From contig CM039211.1 of NCBI GenBank assembly GCA_008360975.2, positions 1,382,038 through 1,446,037 of the forward strand: a stretch of 64,000 nucleotides of DNA, in the 5' to 3' direction. Made by a program: the position numbers and the translations under genes. The notes under the pieces were generated by a model, which was not told the DNA's origin, did not search any database, and worked only from the letters and a program-made list of their open reading frames with translations. Of this stretch, positions 1 to 10,810 are shown piece by piece. Source of the DNA: Lichenostomus cassidix. Taxonomy: Eukaryota > Chordata > Aves > Passeriformes > Meliphagidae. How positions within the stretch are numbered: position 1 is the stretch's first letter; each line of letters opens with the position of its first letter.

Positions 1-527
1 CGAGGCACCCCTTGAGAGCTGCTAGCTCAGCTGAAAGCCCCTGCTTTCTCAGTTTTCCCAAAAAGGGAGCAACAGCTTGCAGGGGTGCGCAGCCTCTCAC
101 CCTACAGCCAGCCAAGAGAGGGGGGCGTCTGTGAAACACTGAACCACCAGCAAATAAAGCAGTTGTCTTTGAGGGAGGTCTGCCCCCTTCTCAGAAGTGG
201 GCCAACACCATCCAGAGCAACAAATCCCAGCCAGCTTCCCAGCTACCTGCTAATTACCTAGCCACACAGCAAAAGAGAAGTAACAAACTCTGACTTGGCA
301 AGAAACCCACCCGCTCCCACATCTGAGTCACTCTGAACCATTAAGCAAAATGTCAAGCCAATAAGCAAAGACTGCACAGGACTTCACGTAGCCAAGGGGG
401 GAGGAAAAAAAGCCCAGAAACCCAGCACAGAAAAGTTACATCTTGTTGCTTTCAGCCCTCCTCCTGTGCTCACGCCCTTCCACTGTCTGAGGGGAACACA
501 TCCCCCTGACCCCGCACCGGCACTAAC
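1..527 (-). other. KLF4: KLF4 last intron (partial)
   Basis: The GTTAGT donor at 527-522 opens the intron before the exon that must encode zinc fingers 2 and 3. Nothing resembling those fingers is visible on the minus strand of 1-520, so the intron continues past the window edge. The sequence is moderately AT-rich, CpG-poor and without recognisable repeats. Confidence 0.8.
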
Positions 528-692
528 CTGTGTGGGTTCTCAGATGCGCCTTGAGATGAGAGCTCTTGGTGTAGGTTTTGCCGCAGCCCGCATAGTCACA
601 GGTGTGTGTGGCCGTCCTTTTCCTAGGCCACGACCGGCGTCCCCTCTTGGGCTTGGTCTCCTCGGGCAGGCAGCTCCCCGGTGGCATCAGCT
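528..692 (-). CDS. KLF4: KLF4 exon with nuclear localisation signal and zinc finger 1
   Basis: This 165-nt exon starts after a CCCCTAG acceptor and ends at a GTTAGT donor. It completes a split Glu codon and then encodes [11 protein letters not shown], the basic nuclear-import cluster [12 protein letters not shown], and the first C2H2 finger. In the finger, Cys366 and Cys371 (C-X4-C) are followed 12 residues later by His384 and His388, counting from the Met at 1907. The recognition helix reads TKSSHLKAH, as in KLF4 and close relatives. The exon ends inside the HTG(EKPY) linker, so fingers 2 and 3 must be in an exon to the left of the window. Confidence 0.95.
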
Positions 693-1925
693 CTAGGGGC
701 GGACAGGGAGGAGTGAGCACAGCCGCGGCCAGCGCCAAAGGGGGGACATCCGCTGCCCCAGCACCACGGGGACTCACCTTGGTACTGGAGCGTGCCGGGA
801 GGGAGCTGCTCGGGCAGGAACGCGGGGTAGCCAGGGGCCGGGGGGTACCCCGGGGGCAGCGGCAGCGGCGGGTGGCTCAGCCCCGGCGTGGCGGGGAGAC
901 AGTCTCTGCCGCTCAGCATCTCCTCGGGCCCCAGCGAAGGCGTACTCCGGGCGGGCAGCGGGCGGCTGCCCAGGGTGAAGTCGTGCTGGGGGGCTCCTCG
1001 GGGGCTGCTGCCGTGCGGCGGCGGCGGGGCCAGGGTGCACGGCGGGGCGGCCTCCTGCTTGATTTTGGGGCACATCCGCGGCAGGGAGGTGTAGGGTGCC
1101 CCGGGGCCGTCGGCGCCGGGCGGAGGGGCGGCGGGGCCGCTCTTGGGGCTAAGCCCCGGGTGGCTGTACTCGCCCACCGCCTTCACCACGAACTTGCCCT
1201 GCAGGCTGCCCAGGGGCGGCAGCGCGGCCGGCGCCGGCAGGTACACCGCGTCCAGGTCTGGCCGCATCAGCTCGGCCACGAAGCCTCCCGAGGGGGACAC
1301 GTCGGTGATGTCGGCCAGGTTGAAGGGCGCGGCGGACCCGGCGGCGGGCGCCCCGTCACAGCTGCCGCCGCCGCCGCCGCCGTAGAGAAGACCGGCTGGC
1401 TCGGGCCGGGGCAGCGGGTAGGCGAAGGGCCCGGCGGGGCAGGGGCTGGCGGTGGGGGCCGGGGTGGCGGCGGGGGCCACCACCACGGCGGCGGCGGCGG
1501 GCTCCTGGTGCATCAGCGAGTTGGAGAGGATGAAGTCGAAGTCCAGCAGCTCGTTGAACTCCTCGGCGTCACGGCGGGGCCCCAGAGCGGCGGCACCTTC
1601 CAGCTCCGACGGCGGCGTCTCCACCGGCCGCGCCGACAGCGACGGCGGCGGCCGCTTCAGCTGCGACAGCTCCTCCCGCCAGCGCTGCGGGGACATTCGC
1701 ACGGCTCAGCCCCGGCCGCGCCGCGCCCGCCCCGACGGCCCCCGCCCCGCCCGTCCCGTCCCGTCCCGTCCGGCCCCGTGCGTGTCGCGGCGCCGCGGCG
1801 CCGATACTCACGTTGCCGGGGCCCGCGGGCCGCGCCGCCTTCTCGCGGCCCGCGGCGCCCGCCGCGAAGGTGGCGATGGAGGGAAGGAGCGTGCCGCTGA
1901 GCGCCATCTCGCACTCGCCGGGGGG
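528..1925 (-). CDS. KLF4: Kruppel-like factor 4 transcription factor (partial, three exons; C-terminus beyond the left edge)
   Basis: KLF4 is a nuclear C2H2 zinc-finger transcription factor that binds GC/CACCC-type sites. It acts as activator or repressor in epithelial differentiation, vascular cells and pluripotency. Coding exons on the minus strand are 1925(or 1929)-1812, 1684-778 and 692-528. Each junction has GT/AG, and the phases match: phase 0 between the first two, phase 1 within the Glu codon before LMPPGSC, phase 1 within the Gly of finger 1's linker. Counting from the Met at 1907, the window encodes about 389 residues. Recognisable blocks are the N-terminal [21 protein letters not shown], the acidic [44 protein letters not shown], the basic [12 protein letters not shown] and the first C2H2 finger. 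About 57 residues with fingers 2 and 3 are missing, to the left. The central region is richer in Ala, Pro and Gly than mammalian KLF4. The block order and motifs favour KLF4 over KLF2 or KLF5. The upstream start is uncertain. Confidence 0.96.
778..1684 (-). CDS. KLF4: KLF4 large central exon (activation and repression regions)
   Basis: This 907-nt exon (302 codons plus one base) lies between a TCCCCGCAG acceptor and a GTGAGT donor. It opens with [11 protein letters not shown]. Residues about 73-89 form the acidic and hydrophobic activation segment [18 protein letters not shown] six-glycine run is encoded by consecutive GGC codons near 1365-1382. [19 protein letters not shown] starts near residue 153. 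IKQE, with Lys near 241, matches the psi-K-x-E sumoylation consensus known in mammalian KLF4. The exon ends with PPGTLQYQ. Base composition is extremely GC-rich, which explains the long stop-free frames on both strands here; those are not genes. Confidence 0.95.
1812..1925 (-). CDS. KLF4: KLF4 N-terminal exon
   Basis: This exon encodes PPGECE followed by [23 protein letters not shown] and ends GPGN at a GTGAGT donor (phase 0). It corresponds to mammalian PPGESDMAVSDALLPSF. The Met at 1907 has a G at -3 and a G at +4, so it could serve as the start. The acceptor is doubled: CAG at 1932-1930 and CAG at 1928-1926, giving exon starts at 1929 or 1925. The choice decides the reading frame of whatever is spliced upstream (see findings). 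The genome reads Arg-Gln directly before PPG, echoing mammalian MRQPPG, but with no ATG before it. Confidence 0.88.
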
Positions 1926-2199
1926 CTGCCTGCGGTGGGGAGACACAGCGGGGTCAGCCGGCGGCCGGGCGGGGAAGGGACGCGTGGAGGGAGGCAGCCC
2001 CGGCGGGCTGTGTCCCGCTCCCCCCGGCCATGCGGCGCCCGGCACCCACCGCATCCGTGCCGGGCCGTCCCGCCGAGCCGCCGCCGCCGCCGTGGTCCCG
2101 AGCGCCGCCGCGGAGCAGAGGGAGGAGAGGCGGCACGGACGCGCCGTCCAGCCGCGCGGAGCCGGCGCAGCGCCGCCGCCGGGGCGGTGCCGCGGGAGC

Positions 2200-2240
2200 G
2201 CCCTGCTGCTGCTTCTTCTTCTTTTTCTTCTTCTTCCTCG
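2200..2240. repeat. CTT/CTG triplet tract in KLF4 first intron region
   Basis: The plus strand reads CTG-CTG-CTT followed by repeated CTT and TTTTT interruptions. It is a short impure trinucleotide microsatellite within the CpG island, upstream of the N-terminal coding exon. Confidence 0.6.
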
Positions 2241-2535
2241 GCGCTGCGCGGAGCGGGGCGCGGGGCGCTAGCGGCGCCGCGGGGACGAGGAGGAGGAGGA
2301 GGCGGCGGCCGCCGCCCGGCAACGCGGCTCCGGCACCGGCAGGGCGGCGGCGCGAGGCGTTTCCCGAGGAGCCGCGGCCATGTGGGGAGCCGGGCAGGAC
2401 GGACGGGGCGCGGTGGTGCCAGTGGGGAAAGAGGGATGGATGGAAGGAGGGATGCGCAGGGCGCGCTCCGCTGCCGCCGCCGCCGCGCCCCGCTCGGCAC
2501 TGCGCGGTCCTGTCGCCGCCGCTCCCTCTTATCAC

Positions 2536-2568
2536 CTCACTTCTCGGGCGCGCCGCCCCCGCCGCCAT
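2536..2568 (-). CDS. KLF4: Candidate coding end of KLF4 exon 1
   Basis: On the minus strand an ATG at 2568 in a very good context (GTCGCCATGGCG) opens MAAGAARPRSE and runs to a plausible donor GAG|GTGATAAG at 2535. Joined to the exon start at 1925, it is in frame with [11 protein letters not shown], matching the mammalian phase-0 junction just before PPGE as I remember it. Joined to the start at 1929, it becomes an upstream frame overlapping the main start. No ATG-AGG-CAG like the mammalian MRQ start is found upstream in the CpG island. This exon is an inference from splice signals and frame only. Confidence 0.35.
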
Positions 2569-2595
2569 GGCGACGGCGACAACAAACGGACATGT

Positions 2596-2662
2596 GGGGA
2601 GAAGGGGGGGCCGGGCAGGGCGGCCGGGGCGGGACGGGCCCGGGGAGCGCAGGGAGAGCGGG
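2596..2662 (+). promoter_or_regulatory. G-quadruplex-prone G-run cluster in the KLF4 promoter region
   Basis: Within 67 bases the plus strand carries many runs of three or more G (GGGG, GGGGGGG, GGG, GGGG, GGG, GGG, GGGG, GGG) with short loops. That meets the usual quadruplex pattern several times over. It lies just 5' of the candidate KLF4 first exon, on the template strand. Any effect on transcription is inferred. Confidence 0.5.
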
Positions 2663-3599
2663 AGCTCCGCCCCGTGACGCGGGCGCGGCGGGCGGGACGC
2701 GGGACACACGCCGGGGATGCCCGGGCGCTGCGGGGGCTCCGCACCGGCGGCGGGGTGGGAACTCCCGTCGGGAATCGGCGGCCCCGCGTGGAAGGGAAGG
2801 AGGTGCAACGGAGCATCCCGAGCGGCCGGCGGTGCCTCTCCGCCTCTCCGTCCTTCCCCCTAACCTTGCGTTTCTCTTTTTTTCTTACTTTTGGTTTTCT
2901 TCAGTTTTTTATCTTTAATTTTTCCTTTTTTCTTTATTTCTTCCCTACTCCCCCCCCTTCTTTTTTCCCTCCGTTTCTTTTTTCTTTCCGCTTTTTGTTA
3001 ATTTTTTGTTAATTTTCCGAACCACCCCGACGGCGCGGTCCTTCACACCGCCCGTGCTAGCCCTGGGCTGTTCTTGCCTCCTCCGTCGCCGGGACCCCGC
3101 GGTCCGGGGAGCCGCGGCCGGGCAGCCCCGCTCCCGGTGGTGCCTGAGGCGCGGTGGGCGCGAGGCTGGGAATGCTCCGTGAAAAAAAGAAAAAAAAAAA
3201 TTAAAAAATTACAAAACAATCTCAAAGCAGAGCAGGAGCCCGCGGGGAACCGCAGAGAACGGAGCGGGCTGGCCGGCGGGAGGCTGCCCGGCTCCTCCAG
3301 AGGGCAATGCCGAGCCGGCGCCTCGCCCCGGCGCCGCGCAGCCCCGACGGGTGCTGTCCCGGTGCTCCCCGATGGGCTCCGCGCCGCTCCCGGTGCGGCG
3401 GGGAGCCCCGGTGGGCTGTGTCCCGCTGCCCCCGGTGGTGCCCCGCTCGCTGCAGCGGGGTCTGCTGGCGATCCACCCCCGGCGCCGCCGGCAGCTCCCC
3501 AGAACTGGTCGGGCCGGAGGGGTGAAGTCCCAGCTCTGCGTGATTTGCAAACATGAGCCTGAGCAACTTACGATGACTAAATTAAACCCTAAAATAATA

Positions 3600-6500
3600 A
3601 TAAAACGGCGGGCTTTATTTTGCCGAACTGGTTTTACCGGTTTTGTGTTATGAATGTTAATTATTAATAACTTTGGCACTAAAAAGCAGAGCGTTTTTTT
3701 TTTTCCCTGCGCAAAGTCCGTGTCTTGGCAGAGGATGTGCCAGGAACCAGCGGTACAAAAAGGATTAGTGTGGGGAGATGAAGGCTGGTGAAATATAGGA
3801 CGATGCCCAAAAAGGGAAGGGAGGCACCTTCCCTGTTTGGAAGTGCAGGGCTGGGGGAGAGCACAGCCCCCTCAGACCAAATCCAGCTGTGACTCCCATC
3901 CAGGGCTTGTGCTCCAAGTCTCTCTGACACCCACTCTGAGCATCCAGACTGAATGCCAACTGTTTTAGATCTAAACCTTTCTAACTCAGTCTCGGAAGAA
4001 AGCCCTTGATGCAGAAATTTGCAGTTTTCTGAACATTTCTTCCCCATCAGTTGTTTTTCTTTTGTTTCCTCTCACTGTAAATTTGTTAATTTACAGATCT
4101 CCTAAGCAGCACAGCATTTCCCAGGTCCAAATTTCAAACTCGGGATCACTTGAGGCCAACATCAAAATTAAAATCACATCCCTTATTAGAAACAGGAGAA
4201 CAAGAATGCTTCAAAAGCAGATAAGTGATCTGATATCTTTGAAACAAATGCCAGAACTTCATGGGTTCCAGGAAGAGAAGGCTTGAATATTGTGGACTGA
4301 AATAATACAGGTTTGCTTTCACAATCTTCCCCTAAAATAGACTTGATTGCCATGTTTCTGGATAATTCAGGCAGACACATGTGAGGTATGTGTAAATTCA
4401 TGTTAAAAAGATGTGGCCCACTTTCATCTGAGTCTTGATTTTGGATTGTGTAAATGTTGGTGGGGTGCTTAATAAAGTGGATGTTTGCAGGCATTGTTAA
4501 GTCCAATGGCACCTGCATTTAAACATCCCACGTAAAGATCAACACATTCTCCTTTTTTCACTAATGAAGCACATTAGTGATTTCCTCCCTCAGATGATAG
4601 GGACTGTGATTTAATGGTCCCGAGTGTGGAAATTAAATGCTTAAAGTCTGCAACTGCTCACAGCTAATGCTTTCCCAGCCTACATAACAACCTAAACGCT
4701 GTTTTCTTAGGACAGATTTATTTTAACATGCCTTCTGTCGCCAGCTGACCATTTCTCCAAGTCTCAGTTTGCTCCAAATTTCCCAATTTTCTCTAAAACT
4801 TTCTTTCCACTAACTCAGAACACAGCATGTTTCTGTGCTGTTCAAAGCCGACTTTAGGGATTGCCTAACCCAGATAGAGAATTGCACAGAATTTGTGTCC
4901 CTCTTGCCTTGGGATGTGCAATGACATTTTTCCAGATGATGCTGTGCTGGGACAGAAAGGAGTCTGCTGCAGCACTCGCTCTGCCAGACTGCTGTGGATT
5001 TGTGTGTTTCTCTCCCTCCCTAGGTGGAAGGAGGATGTTTCTTCCACATCTACCACATCTCACTGTGGGAGTGGGGTTGCCCTGGACTAACCACTGGTGC
5101 TGCTCACCCATTTTGGCCCAAGAATCATTACCTGATGCAGACAACTCGTATCAGTGGCCAAAGTGCTGGGCAGAGTAGAAATGACCGAGTGAAAGGCCTT
5201 AGTGTCCAGCCTGAGTCAGTGCTAAACTGGTCACCTGTGTGTACAAACCACAAAAGACAGAAAGAAGCCAAGGAAGAGCACAGGTTTCTGAAGCAGAGAC
5301 AGTCCTCAGGAAATGGCATCACACATTAAAAAACACTAAGAACATCAACAAGAAGAAAAAACAGTCGAGCCGATTGTGCCTGAAACAAAGAGCAATCTGT
5401 TTATCTTGATATGTTTATTTTAAAGCTTAAGTTTGGAACTGGGTTTTCAACAAACTGCCTCTCAGGAACCACAGCTTATCCCCTTTGATTTGGTTGTCTG
5501 TGGTGGCAGCTGATGGCATCAGGGACTGCAGACTTTGGGAAAGATTGTGTCACAGTGTTGTTAGGGTCAGACAACAAGATGCTTGCTTGGGATGGCATTT
5601 TCTTTTTCAAGATGCCATCTTTGGGATGGCAGTTTGTTGTCCCTGTAGAAGGCTGCAGCAGACAGGCTACAGGGCCAGGAGTTGCCAGGGCCCCTGCTCC
5701 AGTCCTGGCACAACATAATGGACAACTGGGAACAAACTCATAATACTGGGTTACATCCAATAAAATCCCTGTTGCTGGTTCATCAGAAGCAGTGATTCCA
5801 TAACCCTTGGTGCTGTGCTGCATTTTACCCTAACAAGGTTGCTGGAGAGCAGGTGAAATTCGAGGAAACTCAGCATCTGGGGGGTTTCTTACATCCCATG
5901 CAACCCAAACTGGCTGCACTGCAGCCAAGAGAGAGGGAAGGTGTGGGAGCTCACACTTACGCCTGCTCTGGGAAGGGGTGGTGTGGTGCTGAGGAGTCAC
6001 CCTCTTACAGGATCTCTGCTCACCAAGGAGGATGAGACAGTCCAGAGCCATGGCCACCAACCCGGGCTTTACTTCAGGGAGACCTGTCCTTGGGGATCTG
6101 TTGTTTGCTGTGTGTTGTGTATTCCTCACCAAGTGCAACTCAAGCTTTGTTTATCTGTTCCTGCCTGGGTTGCTTTGTTTTTGTTAAACAGGAATAAACC
6201 CCTGCTCAGCTGGCAGTTGTCCTTGTGGATTATTGGTACAGTGCAAAGGGCACATCTCTGGAGATTGTGAGCAGTTCCAGGCAGGTTTCAAGCAGTAGAA
6301 AGTGCTCACATACACAGATGGCACATGCACACTTAGGGCCATAAATGTTTATGCTGAGAATGTCAGCTGTGCCCATGGTCAGATCTATTCTCACCTGCCT
6401 TTTGAAAACCCGACCATATCTTGGTGATAGCTATTTTACTTTTCCAGGAGGTATTTAAAAGGCGTGTGGATGTGGGACGTGGTTTAGTGGTGGGCTTGGG

Positions 6501-9500
6501 AGTGCTGAGTTGAGAGGTCAGGTTGTGATTCCCACTGAGTTTTCCCCAGGGTGATAACTCCTGTCTGAGATTCCAGAGGTGCTGATTCCCCCACAGAGAA
6601 CCATCCACTCAACCTTGCCAGCCCCTGGCAGAGGCAACCACTGCCCTCACACAATTTAGTGCCACCCAGGATTGCTTGCATGCAGCAACTTTCCACTTTC
6701 TAACAATCCAAAGGTTGTTGAATTCCTCTAAGAGGCAAAAATGCCTTGAGTTGCTTATGGAAAACCAAGAGCTTTTCTTTTTTCCTTTTTTTAGTCAAGC
6801 ATAGGCATCCTTGCTTTGATGGGTTAGCCCCATCTGTCATTGTTTTTAATGGGTTTGCCCCATCTTTGAATTTAGATGTTCCCCAAACTCTAACAATGAC
6901 TTAAATGAGTGGCTCCCACAGTGGGACTGGTGCAAACAAGAACTCCACAATAAGCATCTTTTTCAAAGTCCTGAATGTAATGTGGGGACACTCTCACACA
7001 AGTGAAGAGGATGAATTCTTGTTTATTTGTTTGTGAATTTTTTTTTTTTTGCATGCATGAGGCCGATGCATTGTATTTTTTCCAGACCCAATGGAGGAAT
7101 CAGAGAAAAATAGAAAAAACTTGAGAAATTACCAGCTGCTAGCTCACCAGATGGTCCCCACTGATGGGTGGTAGGTTTGGCATATCCTAGAAGATGCTGG
7201 GAAGTGTATCTGTTAGGACAAAGTATCTCTGTGAAACTGTCTCTGAAGAAGTCAGGAGCTGGGATTACCATTAATTCACCTTTCTGCATCCTCTTTTGGG
7301 ACCAGATTCTCTCATTATTATCTGTGTGACATACTAAAGGCATTGCTGTCCAATAGGGTCTGGAACTTCTAATTTATCAGTGTTCCTGGAAGAATCCCTT
7401 TTCTTTTCTGTTTTATTCTTTGATCCTCTCCCACTGTGGAAAAACTATGTGTAAGAGCTCTTCCTCATCCTCTGTGTCTCAGGCCCTTCTTTCTCTGTAT
7501 TCCTCGCCTTTTAAGTAGCAATTTCAAACTAATAATCTCTGTTAATAAAAAGGAAGTGTCTCACTACAGATTCGGATTCCCAGAACATTCGCAAGCAGTG
7601 TAAAATCAGTTCATCCCTCTCTTGCCTGTGAAATTTCAAAACGGAGTGATGTCCTCACTTATTTAATTTTTCCTGTTATTGCTGAAGCTGCTGGGAGCAG
7701 GGGACACTTTGACACACCTGCTCTGATGTTCAGTGTTTCTTTTGCACGTGGAAAAACTGGCAACATTTTGCTACCACGGAAGTTCTAATACCTCAGAAAT
7801 TCAGGTTTCAACATCCACCAAGGAAAAGTCAGCTGCCACTTCTCAAGGACTTTTCAAGCCTTTCTCCCTGGTTAAGCTCCGAGTTTCTTTGGTTTAAGTA
7901 AAAGTGGTGCTTCTAAGGAAGGTAACCTGAATTGATAACACGCTTCCTAAAAAAGAATTAAGGTGCCTGATAGGAGAAAAATAGAAAACACATGAGATAC
8001 CTGCTTTTTGTGTGTAATGCTTTTGAATTTGCATGAGTGAGAGAGGCTTAGCAGCAAAGTGCTCCCGAGTTTAACCAGGAGTATTTGCAATTAGATTTGT
8101 GCTAATGAGCTGGATAAACACAGGACAGTAAACAACACCTCTGCCATCTTTCAGTGGTTCCTCCCACTCAGTGTTGTGGATAAATTGACCTGGACAGCTG
8201 ATTCACCCAAGATGTCTTTCTAAACTACTTGCTAGGCTGAAGTCAGGAACATCTGTTGTTTCCCTGCACCAGCATCCAGCAGAGGAAATGATTAGATAAA
8301 TATTCCCCTCATTTGAACAGGAAAAAAGACATTGTAGGAGAACGCTGGTAGAAAGGACCAGCACCGCCTGCTCTGAGAATAAATACCAGGCTTTCCACAT
8401 TGTTTCCATAAATGCCTCCAGCTTTGCTCCAACACTAATGGACCAGCAGGAGCCCATTACTCTATGATAACAGTGCTTTGCTCACTTAATGAGAGCAATA
8501 TGGCAGCTGCTCTCAGATTTTTAACATATCCACTGTGTAAGGATGACATTGCTGAAGGACAGCTTTGGGGGCTCCATTGCTTCCAGAGAAGCTTTGCTAG
8601 GAACAGAGGAACAGCCAGGATGCTGCCCAGCCAAGAGGCACATGGATGGCTGGTGACACAAAATTCTCCCTGCTCTGGGAGACACCTCAGCACTTCAACT
8701 GCACCAGGAGAAGTGCTTGAACTCTCCATCCTTGCTGGATGTGAGGTTCACTGCTCATTTCATGGTATACCACCAGCAGATTGTACTTGCAGGGCCCTGG
8801 GATGGGGACAAGAAGTGCCATAGGAAACCAGCAATGAGAAAACATGGGGAAATTAATAATGGTGCATTCTGAGCAGGGTTTGAATAGCATGCAGTAATTG
8901 AGGCCCGGGGCCACGCTCTGCACAATGAGGAAGAAACAAAATAAGGAATAGCTGCTCATTAGGCTCCAGATTCAGCCAGTCTAAATTCCACCTAAGCCTT
9001 TGTGCCAAGTGCTTCCTACTGGCAGGCACTGGGCCTTCGGGGATGCCGAGTCAATGGGAAGCCCTAGGTGGAATTTAGTGCAGGATAAATCTGTCTGACA
9101 CCGAGCAACACCTACCTTGAGCAATCAATCAGTGACGCAGAGCTTCTCTGGAGAGCAGCTTGTGATCTTGCAGTGTGAGAAAAGGGCCAAGAGACGGCGG
9201 CATGGGCAACTTCAGTCCTGGCACATCCAGTTTGTTAGCACACAAATGTTGTGTGCCTGGTTTTGCAACATTAATTTTTTCACAACTTTTTTTTTTTGTT
9301 TTTTTTTTTTTAATTTTAATAGGAGGCAGAATACCACCCGTTTGTGGAGAAATTATACAGCTGAACTTAAAAAAGAAGTATTTGCTTCTGAACTCTTTTA
9401 AAGTCTCCTCGGGTAAATTAGCTAGGCTCTTTGTAGCATAGATTTGGGACTTAAGAGAACCAATGCAGCCAAGGCTATGAACAAATGTGCAAGTAATTAA

Positions 9501-10670
9501 GATAGAGTATTTGCACCAGTTAATAATTTTGGATGCTGGCATCCCATGAGTGAAGACATAGTCATTGTCAGATGAATCCGTGATTTTTATCCTCAGAACA
9601 CTGATTGCCAAGGCGTGTTTCTACCAATCAAATCTTCTACTTTGCTTTACAAATCCACTGTGTTACACAACAGGCAGTAGTGACTCAGGGGAGGACACCT
9701 AGCTTGTAGATCTGCCTCCAGAGGGAGGGAGAGAGAAAGAGTGAGCCTAGAAATCTATTTGAAGTACTAAATCACCTCTGTGAAGGTGAGCTTTTGGTGG
9801 GCTGAGGCTGGGGAAGAGGAGTTTGTATGGATATTTCCCAAAAGGGATCTGGACAGTGCTGCAGGACTTACCACAACACTGGCAGCTCTGGTCTTCAGTG
9901 CCAGACGTGGTTTTTAAAGTTAAACTAGATTTTGCTATGACTGAAAACTTCTCAGCCAGACAAGTGACATTTTCTTTACCCCCAAATCCATGTGTGTGCA
10001 GCTGTGGCTTCATCACCTAAAAAGGGACTTGTTCTGCTCTGTATCATGTTGTAACTTTGGCAGTCAGAAAGGATATTTGAGTCCTGTGGCTCCTCTGAAT
10101 GCTTACATTTTTGTCACAGGGTACAGTGAGATCCTAAATCTCCTACTCTGCCTTGGTCATGAACCAGGGAAATATTATGGGATAATTGGTCTGTAGAGGA
10201 AAGGAAGATGTCTCTTAATTTAATGGAGTATTAATTCACTTGGTGAGGTACTAACAAGAGCCAGATGTGAGAACTGTGAAAATCCAAATAATATTTCTTC
10301 TCTGTAAGGTGGATAATCAGCTGGCTGCCATCTTTTAGATGGGCATGAGGTGCTGATAGGTAGAGATCTCTTGAAAGTTAGTGTATGTGGTGTATTTGAG
10401 ATTACAGAGAGAGACCCAAATTGCAGAAACCTCATCATTGCACATTTGTTCCTTGAAATATTTGCAGCTTCTCTGTGACCTCTTTTTCTCCTGGCTGCTC
10501 TTGTCTCTGAGCCTCCTATTTACTGTGTCTCCTTTGCAGATATTACTCATATTGTTTTGTTGTTTTGACTCTCCCAGGTTGTCCCAGGTCTACATTTTCT
10601 TTAGGTTCATTTCCCCACCAACACCATTTCCCCCCATTTTCTTCAATTTTCTCTTCTTTAGATAGCTAAA
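3600..10670. other. Intergenic, 5' of KLF4: no gene recognised
   Basis: AT-rich, CpG-poor DNA. Open frames here are short, overlap on both strands and match no family I know. Small structures seen are a 9-bp-arm hairpin at 4558-4580, a two-copy imperfect repeat of period 30 around 6811-6870 (ATGGGTTxGCCCCATCT core), an inverted repeat at 8981-9078 and poly-T tracts near 7039 and 9288. Segments around 7560-7680 and 7880-8110 retain CpG in homeobox-like AT-rich context and could be regulatory; this is by eye only. Confidence 0.6.
8981..9078. repeat. Inverted repeat, 14-bp arms, 68-base spacer
   Basis: CTAAATTCCACCTA at 8981-8994 recurs as its exact reverse complement, TAGGTGGAATTTAG, at 9065-9078. 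The spacer also contains GTGCC and GGCAC, which could pair inside. No flanking target-site duplication is evident, so a MITE call is not supported. Confidence 0.6.
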
Positions 10671-10810
10671 CATAGAATCACAGAGTCATGGAATGGTTTG
10701 TGTTGGACAGGACCTTAAAGATCATCTTGTTCCAACCACCCTGCCACGGGCAGGGACACCTTCTGCTTGACCTGGTTGCTCAGAGCTCCATCCTGCTTGG
10801 CCTGATCTGT
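10671..10810 (-). mobile_element. CR1 LINE 3'-end fragment
   Basis: The plus strand begins ATAGAATCACAGAGTCATGG, the reverse complement of the CR1 3' tail octamer repeat. It continues with the diagnostic GGACCTTAAAGATCATCTTG, TTCCAACCACCCTGCCACGG, GGCAGGGACACCTTC and GACCTGGTTGCTCAGAGC. The element is therefore on the minus strand with its 3' end at the left. It is 5'-truncated, as is usual for CR1. It is one of the best-preserved CR1 copies in the window. Confidence 0.88.

Larger units (their letters stand above)
520..3540. promoter_or_regulatory. CpG island covering the KLF4 5' half and promoter region
   Basis: From about 520 to 3540 the sequence is very GC-rich with dense CpG, in contrast to the AT-rich, CpG-poor flanks. 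It covers the three KLF4 exons, the presumed first exon near 2540 and its 5' side. A T-rich interruption (A-rich on the gene's strand) lies at about 2868-3015. This layout is typical of CpG-island promoters of developmental transcription factors. I could not assign a TATA box or a single start site. Transcription probably starts somewhere between about 2570 and 3300. Confidence 0.8.

Noticed and set aside
602..2918. Very long plus-strand open frames (432 and 488 codons) antisense to KLF4
   Set aside because: They are Arg/Gly/Pro/Ala-rich readings of a GC-rich CpG island, where stops are rare. KLF4 on the minus strand explains the region, with matching splice sites and conserved motifs.
5700..6270. 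Possible solo LTR (AATAAA-containing GGAATAAACCCCTGC segment)
   Set aside because: The polyadenylation-like word resembles avian LTR ends, but I could not find matching TG/CA termini or a target-site duplication.
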